Origin: Chloroflexota bacterium
GTDB lineage: Bacteria > Chloroflexota > Dehalococcoidia > Lucifugimonadales > GCA-002723415
Assembly (NCBI GenBank): GCA_002723415.1
Contig: PBOA01000015.1
Coordinates: 1-64,000, forward strand
DNA length: 64,000 nucleotides
Reading direction: 5' to 3'
Below, one piece after another: positions 62,547-64,000 of the stretch (its first letter is position 1; each line of letters starts with the position of its first letter). Position numbers and translations under genes: made by a program. The notes beneath the pieces were generated by a model, which had not been told where the DNA came from, did not search any database, and saw only the letters and a list, made by a program, of their open reading frames with translations.

Positions 62547-62550
62547 ATGA

Positions 62551-63750
62551 ATGATTCAAATTTCTTATTGGTTGTTGTTTATACCTTTAATAATGTTCTT
62601 AGTAATAATTCATGAATTAGGACACTTTATTACGGCTAAATTATCAGGCGTTAAAGTAGATGAATTTGGAATAGGGTTCCCTCCAAGAATTTATGGCAAG
62701 TTTTTTAAAGGGACTATATATTCAATCAATATTATCCCTTTAGGTGGTTTTGTTAAATTATCAGGTATTTCAGAAAGAGAGATATATGGAGAAAGTGATT
62801 TTAAAACAAAAAATATATTAATACGGGCAATAATTTTGGTTTCGGGATCTGTAATAAATCTTCTATTTCCTATTTTAATATTTGTTATTTTATTTATGTT
62901 TCCGAGAGATTATGTTGTCGGACAAGTTAATATATCTAGTGTTGTACCTAATTCTCCAGCGGAATTAGCTGGATTACAACCTGGAGACCAAATTGTAAGT
63001 ATCGATGATGAAATAATTGATAATCATATAGACTTGGTTCAAAAAGTCATGTCAAAACTTGGTTCTCAAGTAGAACTAGTTGTTCGTAAAGGGTCTAATG
63101 TAAGTGGAATATCTATGAATGAAGAACACTTTAGTACAGTAAATATAAGTTTATTAGCTAGGATGAATCCGCCTAAACAGATAGTAGTTAAAGAAGTTAT
63201 TGATCCTGAAAAAGAAATATTAATTGACGAAGTAAGAATATATGAGCCAGGTGTATTGTTAGGAGATGAAATTGTTCAAGGTCCATTGGGTATAGTGATA
63301 GGTACATCAAATGTAAAATCTGTTACTAGACAATATGCTTTTTTTGAAGCTATGGATAAATCTATAAGTAAAACTTTGGGAGTTTTGATTACTTTAAAAA
63401 ATGTTTTCTTTAAGTGGTTTAATGGAGGTCCTATTCCTCTTGGAGGACCTATAGGAGTTGCTCAGGTTACAGGAGAAGTTGCAAAAGAAGGAATTTTACC
63501 TCTATTAGAATTAATTGCATTATTAAGTATTAGCCTGGGAATATTGAATTTATTACCAATCCCTCCTCTTGATGGAGGTAGAATGGCTATTTTGATTGTT
63601 GAATTTATTAATGGAGGAAGGCTCAGTGTTGAGAAAGAAAAAATAATAATGTTAATCGGAGTGATATTTGTAATAGTATTTTTTATATTTTATCCATTAT
63701 ACTTAGATATTTCACGTATAATTGAAGGTAAAAGTGTTTTTGATTACTAG
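62551..63750 (+). CDS. rseP: RIP metalloprotease RseP/RasP (site-2 protease with PDZ)
   Basis: IIHELGHFITAKLSGVKVDEFGIGFPP, PDZ segment, LLPIPPLDGGRM. Confidence 0.95.
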   Translation: MIQISYWLLFIPLIMFLVIIHELGHFITAKLSGVKVDEFGIGFPPRIYGKFFKGTIYSINIIPLGGFVKLSGISEREIYGESDFKTKNILIRAIILVSGSVINLLFPILIFVILFMFPRDYVVGQVNISSVVPNSPAELAGLQPGDQIVSIDDEIIDNHIDLVQKVMSKLGSQVELVVRKGSNVSGISMNEEHFSTVNISLLARMNPPKQIVVKEVIDPEKEILIDEVRIYEPGVLLGDEIVQGPLGIVIGTSNVKSVTRQYAFFEAMDKSISKTLGVLITLKNVFFKWFNGGPIPLGGPIGVAQVTGEVAKEGILPLLELIALLSISLGILNLLPIPPLDGGRMAILIVEFINGGRLSVEKEKIIMLIGVIFVIVFFIFYPLYLDISRIIEGKSVFDY

Positions 63751-63782
63751 TTAGATGTTATAGTTAATTATTGGAGAAATTA

Positions 63783-64000
63783 ATGCATAGACGTATAACG
63801 AAACCCATTTATGTTGGAAAAGTTAAGATTGGAGGAGACGCTAATATAAGTGTTCAATCTATGACTAAGACAGATACTAGAGATATTCTAGCTACTGTTA
63901 AACAGATTAAAGAATTAGAAGAAGTGGGTTGTGAAATTGTACGCTGTGCGGTGCCAGATATGGATGCAGCTATTGCATTAAATGAAATTCGTAAACAGAT
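63783..64000 (+). CDS. ispG: 4-hydroxy-3-methylbut-2-en-1-yl diphosphate synthase (partial at right edge)
   Basis: [63 protein letters not shown]. Confidence 0.93.
   Translation, partial: MHRRITKPIYVGKVKIGGDANISVQSMTKTDTRDILATVKQIKELEEVGCEIVRCAVPDMDAAIALNEIRKQ

Overview
AT-rich, gene-dense 64-kb chromosomal window from a bacterium, possibly a marine Chloroflexota/SAR202-like lineage (inferred from gene content only). It carries mostly housekeeping operons: polA; a metK-ahcY-pfkB-rhodanese-mtnP-mtnA SAM-recycling cluster; tatA/tatC; lipA; etfBA; ABC transporters; a complete atpZBEFHAGDC operon; acs; citrate synthase; gcvT-H-PA-PB; ftsH; nadE; ispH; and rpsB-tsf-pyrH-frr-uppS-cdsA-dxr-rseP-ispG. 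The main discovery is three apparent selenoprotein genes that the ORF track truncates at in-frame UGA codons. (1) A peroxiredoxin at 40528-40986 has UGA exactly at the peroxidatic Cys (FTEG-U-T) and a perfect 11-bp hairpin downstream. (2) A TlpA/thioredoxin-like protein at 54925-55617 has the motif WASW-U-G-C-R and a SECIS-like hairpin. (3) A glutaredoxin-like protein at 55687-55914 ends in U-V-I-stop ('Uxx-star' type), and its SECIS-like hairpin (loop AGGUU) lies past the real stop codon. The last two are adjacent on the same strand and followed by an unusual 704-aa membrane protein with about three internal repeats and an 18-bp tandem-repeat acidic tail. TGA is an ordinary stop for other genes here (atpB, atpG, atpD, frr, dxr), which argues against whole-code reassignment. 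I also found two tandem unannotated desulforedoxin-like mini-proteins (38 and 47 aa, C-x2-C-x15-CC) at 18850-19129. No mobile elements, CRISPR arrays, rRNAs or tRNAs were recognised.
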